Positions 9,854 to 18,646 of a stretch of DNA of 64,000 nucleotides are shown here, piece by piece (position 1 is the first letter of the stretch; the number at the start of each line of letters is the position of its first letter). The stretch lies in the NCBI GenBank assembly GCA_038141525.1, contig JAYQIF010000006.1, positions 1 through 64,000 on the forward strand, written 5' to 3'. The notes below the pieces were generated by a model that was given only the letters and a program-made list of their open reading frames with translations, did no database searches and was not told the DNA's origin. This DNA comes from BACL21 sp038141525. Its GTDB lineage: Bacteria > Bacteroidota > Bacteroidia > Flavobacteriales > Flavobacteriaceae. The translations under genes and the position numbers were made by a program.

Positions 9854-11203
9854 TTATTTGTTTTTATCGCTTTCTAAGTCAGCCCCTGGATTATAGTAAT
9901 TCGGTGGAAAACCATTGAGCTGTCGCCATAATTCAAACCAAATAGGGACATCAGACAGCAAGGCGATGGTTCTCGCTCCCGAGCCTACTCGAATTTGCTC
10001 AGGCCAAGGGCGATCATCGAGATCTGGCGCCAAAAGAATACGATACATATTGTTGTCACTGATAAACCGGTCCATCGCTACGACTTTGGCACCATAAGTA
10101 CCCAGTGAGGCATTTGGCCAACCGCTAAAGACAATGGCTGGCCAACCGTCAAACTCAACCCGCACATGTTCTCCAATATGTAACAAGGGCATATCAATGG
10201 GGCGGACATAAGTTTCCACGGCTAAAGCATAGTCCAAAGGCATAATAGAAACTAGAGATTCTCCCTCTTTAAACGTCTCTCCAATCCCTCCCTTTATTGC
10301 CTTATTGATAAAGCCATCTTGAGGGGCTAAAATAAATTGAAGCCCACGACGCATGCTGTAATTGGCCAAGGTGTTTTCCAGTTTTGAGACTTCTATCGCT
10401 GCTTCAAAACGCGCTGAACGCGCTGAGGCTAAATCGGATTTTGTCTTGGCGATTTTGTCCGCATAATTGGCGTCGATACGTTGAACTTCGAATCGATCTA
10501 TCGACACTTGATTGTTTGCATTATCAAAGTTGTTTTGTGCTCCGACAATATCGGCCTCAGCGCTACGCAATTTCATGGTACGGCTCTCCACGTCCTTTGC
10601 CGACTTTAATCCTTGTTCAAATAACGATTGTTCACGATCCATACGAATGCGGGCTATTTCAACATTGGCCTGGGCAGCGACTAACTTCAAACTATCGCTT
10701 TGAGCCTTGAGTAAAGCTTGCTGAACCTTGGTGCGAGATTGACTCAGTTTTAGGATTCGCTCCTGCTCTAGGGCGACAATTTGATTGGCCAGTGCTTCGG
10801 CCTTTTGATCATAAGCCTGCAGTGCATCTTTTTTCGCCTCGAGCTGCTGACGTGTTCTTTGGACTAACTCAGTATCAAAATACTCACTTTTAACCTCGGA
10901 AATACGCATGATGGTGTCCCCTTTGAACACCGCATCACCCTCACGCACGAACCACTCTTCGATACGCCCTGGAATTTGGGATTGTATTGACTGAGGGCGC
11001 TTATCGGGACTTAGTGTTGTCACATAACCTTGACCCGAGACATTCTGCGTCCAGGGCAAAAACAGAACCACGATTAGGACGATAAAAAAGACAATTAAAA
11101 ACTTATTGAATGTCTTATAATACTGACGATCAAATATTCTTTTACCCGATTTAAATTGACCAAAGTCAAAGCCACGTACGGCATTTTTAGAAATATTCAA
11201 CAT
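9854..11203 (-). CDS. HlyD-family periplasmic adaptor
   Basis: Membrane-fusion protein of 449 residues. It has an N-terminal transmembrane helix (FLIVFFIVLIVVLFLPW, about residues 33-49), a lipoyl half-motif (GRIEEWFVREGDAVFKGD), a long coiled-coil hairpin (about residues 110-270), a second lipoyl half (LAPQDGFINKAIKGGIGETF), and beta-barrel domains. It bridges the inner-membrane ABC protein to TolC. The start overlaps the end of the ABC gene by seven bases, so translation is likely coupled. Confidence 0.92.
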   Translation of the reverse strand: MLNISKNAVRGFDFGQFKSGKRIFDRQYYKTFNKFLIVFFIVLIVVLFLPWTQNVSGQGYVTTLSPDKRPQSIQSQIPGRIEEWFVREGDAVFKGDTIMRISEVKSEYFDTELVQRTRQQLEAKKDALQAYDQKAEALANQIVALEQERILKLSQSRTKVQQALLKAQSDSLKLVAAQANVEIARIRMDREQSLFEQGLKSAKDVESRTMKLRSAEADIVGAQNNFDNANNQVSIDRFEVQRIDANYADKIAKTKSDLASARSARFEAAIEVSKLENTLANYSMRRGLQFILAPQDGFINKAIKGGIGETFKEGESLVSIMPLDYALAVETYVRPIDMPLLHIGEHVRVEFDGWPAIVFSGWPNASLGTYGAKVVAMDRFISDNNMYRILLAPDLDDRPWPEQIRVGSGARTIALLSDVPIWFELWRQLNGFPPNYYNPGADLESDKNK

Positions 11204-12873
11204 GGCTTATTTTTTAAGATTTTTGGCGTTCCCTCCAATAATTCAACGACCTGATCACAGTGGGCCTCCCACAAAGGATTGTTGCTCACCACGACGATAG
11301 ACCATGGGTGTTTGGTCTGACATAAGTACTCGATAATCTTTTGCGTTTCGAGGGCACTACACTGGTCTAAAGAATCCTCTAAAAGCAATACTTTGGGCTT
11401 TTTTAGCAACGCCCTTAAGAGAATTATTTTTTTTGCTGTCGTGTATGAAAAATGTCGGCCTTCGGGGTTAAGCATCGTCTCAAACCCGTCGGGTAATGAC
11501 TTGAGATAAGGACGTAACTCCAACAGGTCAATCAGTTCGTTGAGGTAAACTTCATCAACTTCTTTTCGACCAAATGTAATGTTCTCCCATAAAGTCCCTC
11601 CAAACGGGCGCTCCTCCGAAAGGGAAAGTCCAAGAAAAGAGCGATAGTGGTTTAAATTGATCGACTTTAAGTTTTGGTCATTGACATAGACGGTCCCCGA
11701 TGTCGGTTTGTTTACTCCAGCGATAATGCGCAAGAGACTGGATTTACCCGAACCCGAAATCCCACGAATTAATGTGCGCGATTTCGCCGTCAATTTCAGC
11801 TGAACATTGTCTAAAATTGGCGTTTCCTTATTCTTAACCGTATACGCCAAATCTTTTAGCTCAATAGTCATTCCCTGCTTATATTCAGGGGTTTTACCTT
11901 TTGGAGATTCCATATCTAGATCAACAACCTGTCCTAATTTCTCCAGTGAGGTCACCATATCATAAAGGGTCTCGAGACTCACAATTAATTTCTCCACAGA
12001 GGCAATTACCAAAAGAATGATTATTTCTGAGGCCACAAATTGCCCAATATTCATCTGTTGATTTAGCACCAATGCCCCCCCGATCAAAAGCAAGCCTCCC
12101 GTTACAATAACCTTGAAGCCGATCATTTTTAGGTACTGCAATTTGATGATCTGAAAGTGTGCTTCTCGAGCCTCGAGGTAATCCAAAACCAAGTCATCAT
12201 TCTTTTTCAAGGCAAGACTTGTATTTCCTGAGATTTTAAAACTCACTACCGAGCGCGCCACCTCTTGAATCCAATGGGCTACCCGGTATTTATGCTTAGA
12301 TTCTTCCAAAGACGTTTGTAAACCCCGCCGCACTGTATAGCGAAATACAAAGTACATCAAGGTGATCAGCACCAACCCAAATAAAATAAAGAAAGGGTGA
12401 TAAAATGAAAGTAGGATTAAAGCAAATACAATTTGAATGACAGCTGCCGGCACGTCGATTAATATCTTCGACAGCCCCTTTTGCAGAGTGATTGTGTCGA
12501 AAAATCGATTCGCCAATTCGGGTGGATAGAACTTCCGCAACGCCTGCATCTCAATTTTAGGAAAGCGATAACTCAATTCAAAGCTCGAACGCGTGAATAT
12601 ACGCTGCTGCATGGTTTCAATGATGCGCATTTGCATAATCTGTAAGGTTCCTGCAAAACCCAAGCCCATCATCACCAATACCATCAATACAATCCATGAG
12701 GTCGAGACCTGAGCCCCCTGGATAAGATTAATTATGGCTTGCACACCCAGTGGAAGAGATAACGAAACAGCCCCGGCAAAGAGAGAATAATAAAAAATAC
12801 GTAAGATGTCTTGGCGCTCTAACTCAAATAGACCCAAAAGCCGATTCCATTTAATTTGTTCCTTTTGACTCAT
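11197..12873 (-). CDS. ABC exporter half-transporter with degenerate ATPase domain
   Basis: Fused permease (residues about 1-310) and nucleotide-binding domain (about 330-558), related to type I secretion exporters but with no N-terminal peptidase domain. Walker A is intact (GISGSGKSS). Other motifs depart from consensus: the Q-loop position reads LGLSLSEE, the LSGGQ signature reads FSYTT, Walker B plus catalytic glutamate reads VLLLEDSLD in place of a D-E pair, and the H-loop reads VVSNNP with no histidine. As written it may bind ATP but hydrolyse poorly, or need a partner. The start overlaps the TetR gene by four bases (ATGA). Substrate unknown. Confidence 0.88.
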   Translation of the reverse strand: MSQKEQIKWNRLLGLFELERQDILRIFYYSLFAGAVSLSLPLGVQAIINLIQGAQVSTSWIVLMVLVMMGLGFAGTLQIMQMRIIETMQQRIFTRSSFELSYRFPKIEMQALRKFYPPELANRFFDTITLQKGLSKILIDVPAAVIQIVFALILLSFYHPFFILFGLVLITLMYFVFRYTVRRGLQTSLEESKHKYRVAHWIQEVARSVVSFKISGNTSLALKKNDDLVLDYLEAREAHFQIIKLQYLKMIGFKVIVTGGLLLIGGALVLNQQMNIGQFVASEIIILLVIASVEKLIVSLETLYDMVTSLEKLGQVVDLDMESPKGKTPEYKQGMTIELKDLAYTVKNKETPILDNVQLKLTAKSRTLIRGISGSGKSSLLRIIAGVNKPTSGTVYVNDQNLKSINLNHYRSFLGLSLSEERPFGGTLWENITFGRKEVDEVYLNELIDLLELRPYLKSLPDGFETMLNPEGRHFSYTTAKKIILLRALLKKPKVLLLEDSLDQCSALETQKIIEYLCQTKHPWSIVVVSNNPLWEAHCDQVVELLEGTPKILKNKPC

Positions 12874-13538
12874 GACAATGTCTTTTTAACTAAATCGGCG
12901 AGAAAGTCCGCCGGACCTTTTGATTTACAGTCGGTGATGCTCTTAAAATGATCGCCCAAGAAATGTTGATGTAGTGAGGCTTCAACCAAGGTACTGGACA
13001 AACTCTTGGCGTAGGGATAATCCGGATTAGTTTCTTGTATGAGCGTCACTAGTCTTTGAATCAAACTCTTATAGCTTTTAAAATTGCCCGCCTTATTCTC
13101 CTGATCAACGGCCTTGGTCAAAAATGACTTGGAACTCTCATTGACGATAATTCTATTTAGGACAACTTCATTGACATAAGTAAAATTGCTATCTTCTTTG
13201 ACTTCTTCAGCGATAATTTCCACAGCCCGATTGAGTTTTTCATTTGTCCCTTCAAGACTAAATGTCGCCATGACCACTCGATACTCTAACCAACTCCAAT
13301 ACCAAGAACTCAAATAAACCAATAGTTTGTGTTTGCTCTCGAAATAGCGATAGATTGAACTTTCATTCGAACCAATATGTAGGCCTAATTTTTTAAAATT
13401 AAAGGACTCGAAACCCATTTGGTCAATCAGTTCAATACTACCACTGATTATTTTTTGGCCTAACGCTGACGATTCTGGGTCCTTGATGAAGATTACCTCC
13501 GGAACTTTAATTTTAAAATTTGATAGCAGTTTATCCAC
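12870..13538 (-). CDS. TetR-family repressor of the exporter operon
   Basis: N-terminal TetR helix-turn-helix (LGLHIGSNESSIYRYFESKH) and a ligand-binding C-terminal part. I chose the GTG at 13538 (222 residues) over the upstream ATG at 13601 because a -7 element (TATATTTG on the minus strand, 13564-13557) and a palindrome lie between them, so transcription should begin downstream of 13601. It is first in an operon with ABC, HlyD and TolC genes, so it very probably represses that operon and itself, responding to an exported compound. Confidence 0.85.
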   Translation of the reverse strand: MDKLLSNFKIKVPEVIFIKDPESSALGQKIISGSIELIDQMGFESFNFKKLGLHIGSNESSIYRYFESKHKLLVYLSSWYWSWLEYRVVMATFSLEGTNEKLNRAVEIIAEEVKEDSNFTYVNEVVLNRIIVNESSKSFLTKAVDQENKAGNFKSYKSLIQRLVTLIQETNPDYPYAKSLSSTLVEASLHQHFLGDHFKSITDCKSKGPADFLADLVKKTLS

Positions 13539-13556
13539 AGTCAATGATTTTGCTTG

Positions 13557-13583
13557 CAAATATAATAGTAATACTATTGACTG
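13557..13583 (-). promoter_or_regulatory. Promoter and candidate TetR operator
   Basis: AATAGTA-A-TACTATT at 13564-13578 is a perfect 15-base palindrome abutting the -7 element TATATTTG (minus strand 13564-13557). An outer inverted pair, CAGTCAAT at 13538-13545 and ATTGACTG at 13576-13583, flanks the promoter and reaches the GTG start. Such placement is typical for an autoregulated TetR site. No strong -33 TTG was found. Confidence 0.55.
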
Positions 13584-13640
13584 ACTGTTAAAAAAACCCA
13601 AAGACTTTGTTAGGATTTATGTTATGTCATAAAGAGTGGA

Positions 13641-14501
13641 TTAAAGGACAAGTACACTGAACGCAATCTCCCCATACTGATTGCGCTCATAAAGGACTCC
13701 CAATCGACCTTTGGCAATTGAGACCATGTCGGAATAGGCACTTGACCCTGAGTAAACTCCTCCAACGAGCCCCCAATCGTGGCCTTTATTTGTAGAAAAC
13801 CACAAGGAGAGATTTTTGCGGGCCATTGTATCCCTTGGCCCCAAATGCCAGAGCGTTATGTCCAGATCTGAGGACTTATGCCGTGGAGAGGACCAGAGCG
13901 TTTTAATTATTGATGATTGACACATCGGTGTAGTTAATGCATTTGGAACTTTAAAATCATACCAGCTGACACCGCCATCTATCGACCTAGCAATGGCCTT
14001 TCTTTTGTATTGCTCATTTTGGACGCGGACCAAGAGGATTTATTCCTGCTTGAGGGCCACAGCCATAACTTCGTTAGACGATGGCAAATCTAAATCTTCA
14101 GCCACGGACCAGCTATTGCCATGATCGTCTGAGTAAACTCCGTAAGATCTATAATCTTCAAATCCCTCCTGTGGTGGCCCTAAAGAATGATTCGACGGCA
14201 CATAAATACGGCCCACAAATGGCCCACTATCGAATTGAACCGCATGTCCTGGGGCGAAAGCAAAAGTTCGGGCATCTTTTTCAGGAAAAGGGCTATCTCG
14301 ATCCCAATGCACCGATGGTGATATATCTGTAGGCTTTGACCAACTCAACCCTTCATCGGTACTGCTGATAAAAAACCCTCTCCTACGTCCCAAGCCTTGA
14401 CGCGTTTCATGTTCTGAAGCAGTTCCTGTATTATAAAATAAAAACAATCTTCCCTGGGGATATGTGGGATCGAAACGGTCTAATACTGGAGTGGGGTTGC
14501 C
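13641..14501 (-). pseudogene. Sialidase-like (BNR repeat) remnant with in-frame stop and no N-terminus
   Basis: About 286 codons of an exo-sialidase-type beta-propeller. The readable part starts GNPTPVLDRFDP (just after a stop at 14502-14504) and goes through GRLFLFYNTG, an Asp-box (SSTDEGLSWSKP), another (SDDHGNSWS), a third (SIDGGVSW) and a fourth (STNKGHDW). A TAA at 14040-14042 interrupts it in frame between LKQE and ILLVRVQNEQ. The signal peptide and the arginine-bearing first blade are absent, because the upstream bases hold no matching frame. Unlike the one-base shifts elsewhere, the loss of the N-terminus argues for real decay. Confidence 0.75.
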
Positions 14502-14637
14502 CTAATGGTTATGGCGTATGTCCTTTATGCATTATTCACCTAAGGACCGTTATAAACGCCTCGGTATAGTTTTAATGTAAGGTAAACTTGGCATACATGC
14601 CAGAAACAATTATATTGCATTATAAAACAAACCTGCC

Positions 14638-15663
14638 ATGAGATTTCTTTTACTATCGCTAGGCCTTGTCCTATTACATTCGTGTGATGATCAAAAACAG
14701 CCCAATCTAAATATTGAAATCTACGATACCAATGCAGAGCGTATCATTGATATCACCGCTCCCTTCGAAGTAATCGTAGATTCTATAACGATTCCTGAAG
14801 GTCCCGTTTGGGATGAGCGCAACAAGAGACTACTCTTTGTCGATGTCCCTAGTAACAGAATTTTACAATGGACTGAAGAGAACGGAGCTTCGACATTTAT
14901 TACTCCGGCGGGCAACACTGGATATGCACCAAACCTTGGGGAAGGGCTTTTGGGGCCCAATGGTCTTGTTATTGACGGCAGCGGAAGATTGCTTGTTTGT
15001 CAGCATGGGGATCGTCGAATTGCCACAATCGACAACGCCGCATCCAATGACCCCAAATTCGAAACAGTGATTGACAATTTCGAACAACGTCGCTTGAACA
15101 GTCCAAATGACTTAGTTCTTGATTCAGCTGGCTCTATTTATTTTACAGACCCTCCATTTGCATTTTTTGATTTAAGTAATTTTAGTTTCGTCGAAACAGA
15201 AATGCGTGAATTAGACTTTAACGGTGTTTTTCGATACAACCCAAAAACGCAAGAAATGACGGCCATAATGCGAGATGTCCCCATGCCCAATGGTTTAGGA
15301 TTTTCTCCAAATGAGCAAGTGTTGTATGTCAACAGTATGGGGGCACCGTTTTCTCAATCATCCCCTCAAATACTTCAGCTCAATCTCTCTGATATGAGTC
15401 AATCTGTATTTTTTGATGGTCAAGCCCTCGCTGAAAAGTACAATGATGGGACAGATTTTGATGGAATGGCTGTGCATTCTAGCGGGACGATCTTTACTTC
15501 TGGACCAGGAGGATTATTGGTCATCTCACCTGAGGGTGAACTTCAAGCAAGGATGAATATTGGCCAAATTACTAACTGTACTTTTGACAGCGATGAAGAG
15601 TATTTATACGTGACGGGATTCGTCAATAATCCGAGATTGTATCGAATTAAGCTAAAATCATAG
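14638..15663 (+). CDS. SMP-30/gluconolactonase-family lipoprotein
   Basis: 341-residue six-bladed beta-propeller lactonase-like protein. The N-terminus MRFLLLSLGLVLLHSC is a lipoprotein signal. Family marks are the EGPVWDERNKRLLFVD opening, the calcium/metal-site asparagine and aspartate region NSPNDLVLD followed by GSIYFTDPPF, and the DFDGMAVHSSG stretch with the active-site aspartate. Members hydrolyse sugar lactones or related esters; here it would act in the periplasm. Short gap to the next gene (14 bases) suggests co-transcription. Confidence 0.88.
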   Translation: MRFLLLSLGLVLLHSCDDQKQPNLNIEIYDTNAERIIDITAPFEVIVDSITIPEGPVWDERNKRLLFVDVPSNRILQWTEENGASTFITPAGNTGYAPNLGEGLLGPNGLVIDGSGRLLVCQHGDRRIATIDNAASNDPKFETVIDNFEQRRLNSPNDLVLDSAGSIYFTDPPFAFFDLSNFSFVETEMRELDFNGVFRYNPKTQEMTAIMRDVPMPNGLGFSPNEQVLYVNSMGAPFSQSSPQILQLNLSDMSQSVFFDGQALAEKYNDGTDFDGMAVHSSGTIFTSGPGGLLVISPEGELQARMNIGQITNCTFDSDEEYLYVTGFVNNPRLYRIKLKS

Positions 15664-15677
15664 TTTATTAGTTTACT

Positions 15678-16438
15678 ATGACCCAGCCCCCGCAACGTGA
15701 GCGTAAAATTGTAAAATACACCCTAGAATTTCTAGTGGTTTTCTTAGGGATACTCTTGTCTTTTGGCATTGATAATTACGTAAAAAAACGTGAGCGCATC
15801 AATCAAAAAAATATCCTGTTGACCGAACTTTATACCTCAATCAAAGAGGATCAACAACAACTCAAGATTGTCGAAGATGCCTTGAATGTTTGTCTCGTCG
15901 GCTTTGATAAACTTATTGAAGATCACAAAGTTCCATTTCTGTCCGATTCCGATATCATCGACAATATTTCTAATGTTTCGGCTAAAATGGCCATCTCATT
16001 TTTCCTCAAACAGGCATTTACAATCAACTCATACAAACTGAGTCATTCGAATTGATTGAAAGTGAAGACATCAAACGTAGCCTTTCCGATTTGTTTGAAC
16101 ATTTAGGAGAACGAAATAATTCTGCAAACCTCAAATTCGACTCTTTTTCACAAAAGTTCGATATCGCCCTTACCGATAAATTATTTTATCGACTGATCAT
16201 TCAAGAGGTGGATAACTCAGTTGATTTAAATACGACCATTACGGATTATTTTATTTCTGAAGATTATCGTAAAGACCCGAAAATATTGGGACTACTAACC
16301 AACGGCGAGAAAAGAGTTTATTTTTATAAAGAGCTGCTCAAAAAGTATGATCAATTAATGAACATGACTATTGTTCAACTCGATCAATATTTCGATCAAA
16401 GAAATATTCCTTATGTAAATACCACCCCTGAACCCTAG
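15678..16438 (+). pseudogene. DUF6090-like single-pass membrane protein, frameshifted
   Basis: About 253 residues with one N-terminal helix (YTLEFLVVFLGILLSFGIDNY) after a basic leader, then a long helical region facing the periplasm. The frame breaks in the T run at about 15997-16002: before it the frame reads KMAISFF, and the continuation reads PQTGIYNQLIQTESFELIESED in another frame. One base in the homopolymer restores the gene. The layout resembles DUF6090-type proteins; function unknown. It lies close behind the SMP-30-like gene. Confidence 0.6.
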
Positions 16439-16470
16439 CCATTATTTAAGTTCAACCTAAACCAAATACA

Positions 16471-17337
16471 ATGAAAACAACAATTATGCTTTTAAGCTTT
16501 GCCTTGATGGTGTCGTGCGCACAACCATATGCCAAAATCGAAGTCCAAGATGACAAATCTCAAATAGTCGCCAAGATTTTTGAGGAAGTATCGGCCGAAC
16601 GTATTGATTACCTCAAAGAAGTATTTTCAGACAGTATGAAAATGGTCAATACCAAAGAAATGAGTTTTGAGAAAGCCGAATTTATCGCGGGGATTGAGGA
16701 TATGTTTGATCTTTTTGACGACATTTCGTTTGACACCGTCGACGCAGATGCCAATGGCTCTGAAATCGAGACCAATTATTATGCCAATGGCCGAGTATGG
16801 ACTTCTGTCTGGAACAATTTCTCAGCCACAGGCGCATACACAAGTCAAAAAATAAACTTTCCGTTTCATTTGTCTTATCTGTGGGATGGAGATCAAATTA
16901 TTGAAGAGTATCAATTTTTTGATTTAAGCCAATTTGAAAATGAAGCTAATGCCCGTGCCAGCATGAACAATACCAACACCAAGGTCGGTTTTGTTATCGA
17001 ATTAGGCGTTAACAAAGGATATACTCCTGAGGATATAAAAGCCATGTTGACAAAATTTACAACATTCATGCGGACCAATGAACCCGACGGATACGATTAT
17101 GGGTATTATATCTCTGAAGACGAGAAAAGCATCACTTTAATCGAAAAGTATCGCACTTCTGAAGCTGCCTTGCTCCATGCTGATAACTTCGAAAATGGGC
17201 CAAATATTGAGCCGTTTATGAAGGCATTTACCATTAACTCATTTGTGCTTTTCGGGAATGCCTCAGAGGAATTAAAGGCCCGAGTGAAAGCTTATGGAGC
17301 AGAACATAGAGAAATCATTGGTGGATGGACGAATTAA
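16471..17337 (+). CDS. Lipoprotein with SnoaL-like and monooxygenase-like domains
   Basis: 288 residues with a lipoprotein signal (MKTTIMLLSFALMVSC). Residues about 25-150 look like an NTF2/SnoaL-like fold (VWTSVWNNFSATGAYTS, LSYLWDGDQIIEEYQFFD). Residues about 165-285 look like an antibiotic-biosynthesis-monooxygenase-type alpha-beta barrel (GFVIELGVNKGYTPED, SITLIEKYRTSEAALLHADN). No catalytic residues can be assigned. The fold assignment rests on pattern only. It is followed by a membrane protein 22 bases away. Confidence 0.65.
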   Translation: MKTTIMLLSFALMVSCAQPYAKIEVQDDKSQIVAKIFEEVSAERIDYLKEVFSDSMKMVNTKEMSFEKAEFIAGIEDMFDLFDDISFDTVDADANGSEIETNYYANGRVWTSVWNNFSATGAYTSQKINFPFHLSYLWDGDQIIEEYQFFDLSQFENEANARASMNNTNTKVGFVIELGVNKGYTPEDIKAMLTKFTTFMRTNEPDGYDYGYYISEDEKSITLIEKYRTSEAALLHADNFENGPNIEPFMKAFTINSFVLFGNASEELKARVKAYGAEHREIIGGWTN

Positions 17338-17359
17338 AACAACTTAAACCATACGAATT

Positions 17360-17770
17360 ATGAAAAAATTTAAAAACATTTTTTTGGTAACCCTGATACT
17401 CAACATACTTGGAGCATTACCTCTATTTTTAATGCCTTTTATGCCCGCGATCAAGGAAGAATTAGTTTTTACGCAATTTGAGGGCATGGCTAATAACGCC
17501 TTAGCTATAGAGATTTGGGATTTATTTAATTCTGTACTCGCCTTTATGGTTGGAGCAATCCTTGTCGTCAATTTTATTGGCATCAAAAGTAAGAGCATAG
17601 AGGCGGCAAGAACTACGGCTCTAATTTTACTGGTCCTGTTGATTGGATTTACATTGCCGGATTGGATTAATTTATTTCAAGGAGCAGGGCATCCTCCTTT
17701 GCTTATTATGATGCTAAACCTAGTCCCACTGATCCTTTTGGAATACGGACGACGAAATGCAGAATTATAA
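17360..17770 (+). CDS. Four-helix membrane protein of unknown function
   Basis: 136 residues with hydrophobic segments at about 8-30, 52-74, 82-101 and 112-128. It begins MKKFKNIFLVTLILNILGALP and ends in a basic RRN tail. It lies in the same direction and close behind the SnoaL/monooxygenase-like lipoprotein, so the two may be co-expressed. I do not recognise a named family. Confidence 0.7.
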   Translation: MKKFKNIFLVTLILNILGALPLFLMPFMPAIKEELVFTQFEGMANNALAIEIWDLFNSVLAFMVGAILVVNFIGIKSKSIEAARTTALILLVLLIGFTLPDWINLFQGAGHPPLLIMMLNLVPLILLEYGRRNAEL

Positions 17771-17776
17771 CCCTCA

Positions 17777-17932
17777 TTGCACAAAGCTTTAACAAAAAAT
17801 AATGGGGTCCACATTCCAAAGGGTTCCAAATTGCGCATTTTCAATGCAGGAGTTGACAGTCTGCACCTTATCGAGGTACTCAGGCCAACCTATCAAGAAT
17901 CTCTTGTCCGGAAACTGAATGCTTTTGAATAG
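17777..17932 (+). pseudogene. Possible cupin-domain C-terminal remnant
   Basis: A 51-codon frame (TTG at 17777) reads NNGVHIPKGSKLRIFNAG, then DSLHLIEVLRPTYQESL, ending LNAFE. The IP-G-.RI.N.G...L.LIEV pattern is that of a cupin beta-barrel end as found in sugar-phosphate isomerases and related proteins. There is no matching upstream part, because the preceding bases belong to the membrane protein's end. Probably a truncated leftover; it could also be chance. Confidence 0.35.
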
Positions 17933-17939
17933 AAAGACA

Positions 17940-18617
17940 ATGTCAAAAAAAGAAAACATTGCCGTATTGTTCGGTGGGACAGGACTGATCGGCGGGTACC
18001 TTTTGGAGGAATTAATTAAAGATCCACAAATCGATAAGATCATTTTGGTGGGACGTCGGGAGCCTACCATAGATCATTTTAAATTAAGCCACAAAACCAT
18101 TGACCTAAATGACATCTCTCAAATCGCTGATTGTATTTCTAAGGATTCCATTGTATTCTCAGCTATTGGTACGACCGCAACCGCAGTCTCAGGAGACCTA
18201 AAAACCTATCGATCTGTGGATTACGATATAACCTTGAATATTGCTCGTTCTTGTCAAGTCAATAAAGCAAGACGATTTTTATATGTTTCCTCGAGTGGGG
18301 CAAACGCCCGAAGTAAAAATTTCTATCTAGGGCTTAAAGGTGAAATCGACGATCAAGTAACTGCACTGAATCTTGCCTCTGCAGTCATTTTACGACCGTC
18401 ATTACTCCTGGGAAAGCGAAAAGAGTTACGTTTTGGGGAAAAAATAGGTCAAATAATTATGCCCCTTCTCACAGCACTGTTGCCGGCACAATTACATCCC
18501 GTGAAGGCGCAAACTGTTGCCCGTTTTATGATTATCTTGGCCAAATCAAAATACTCTGGCACAACAATCATTGAAAACCCGCGAATTCTAGAAATGAGGC
18601 CAAAGGGATCTCTATAA
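17940..18617 (+). CDS. NAD(P)H-binding oxidoreductase, TIP30/HTATIP2-like SDR
   Basis: 225 residues (233 if the ATG at 17919 is used; 17940 is preferred because the protein then begins just before the Rossmann fold). The dinucleotide motif GGTGLIGGYL opens the protein, VGRREP follows strand two, YVSSSGAN marks the active-site serine strand, and Y-L-G-L-K gives a YxxxK pair. Atypical short-chain dehydrogenases of this group act on unknown small molecules. It is not clearly in an operon. Confidence 0.75.
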   Translation: MSKKENIAVLFGGTGLIGGYLLEELIKDPQIDKIILVGRREPTIDHFKLSHKTIDLNDISQIADCISKDSIVFSAIGTTATAVSGDLKTYRSVDYDITLNIARSCQVNKARRFLYVSSSGANARSKNFYLGLKGEIDDQVTALNLASAVILRPSLLLGKRKELRFGEKIGQIIMPLLTALLPAQLHPVKAQTVARFMIILAKSKYSGTTIIENPRILEMRPKGSL

Positions 18618-18646
18618 TTAAACCAGCAGAGATTCGTACGGCTAAA

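Noticed and set aside
15990..16010. Programmed frameshift in the DUF6090-like gene
   Set aside because: No slippery heptamer with a downstream structure is evident, and similar one-base breaks occur across many unrelated genes here.
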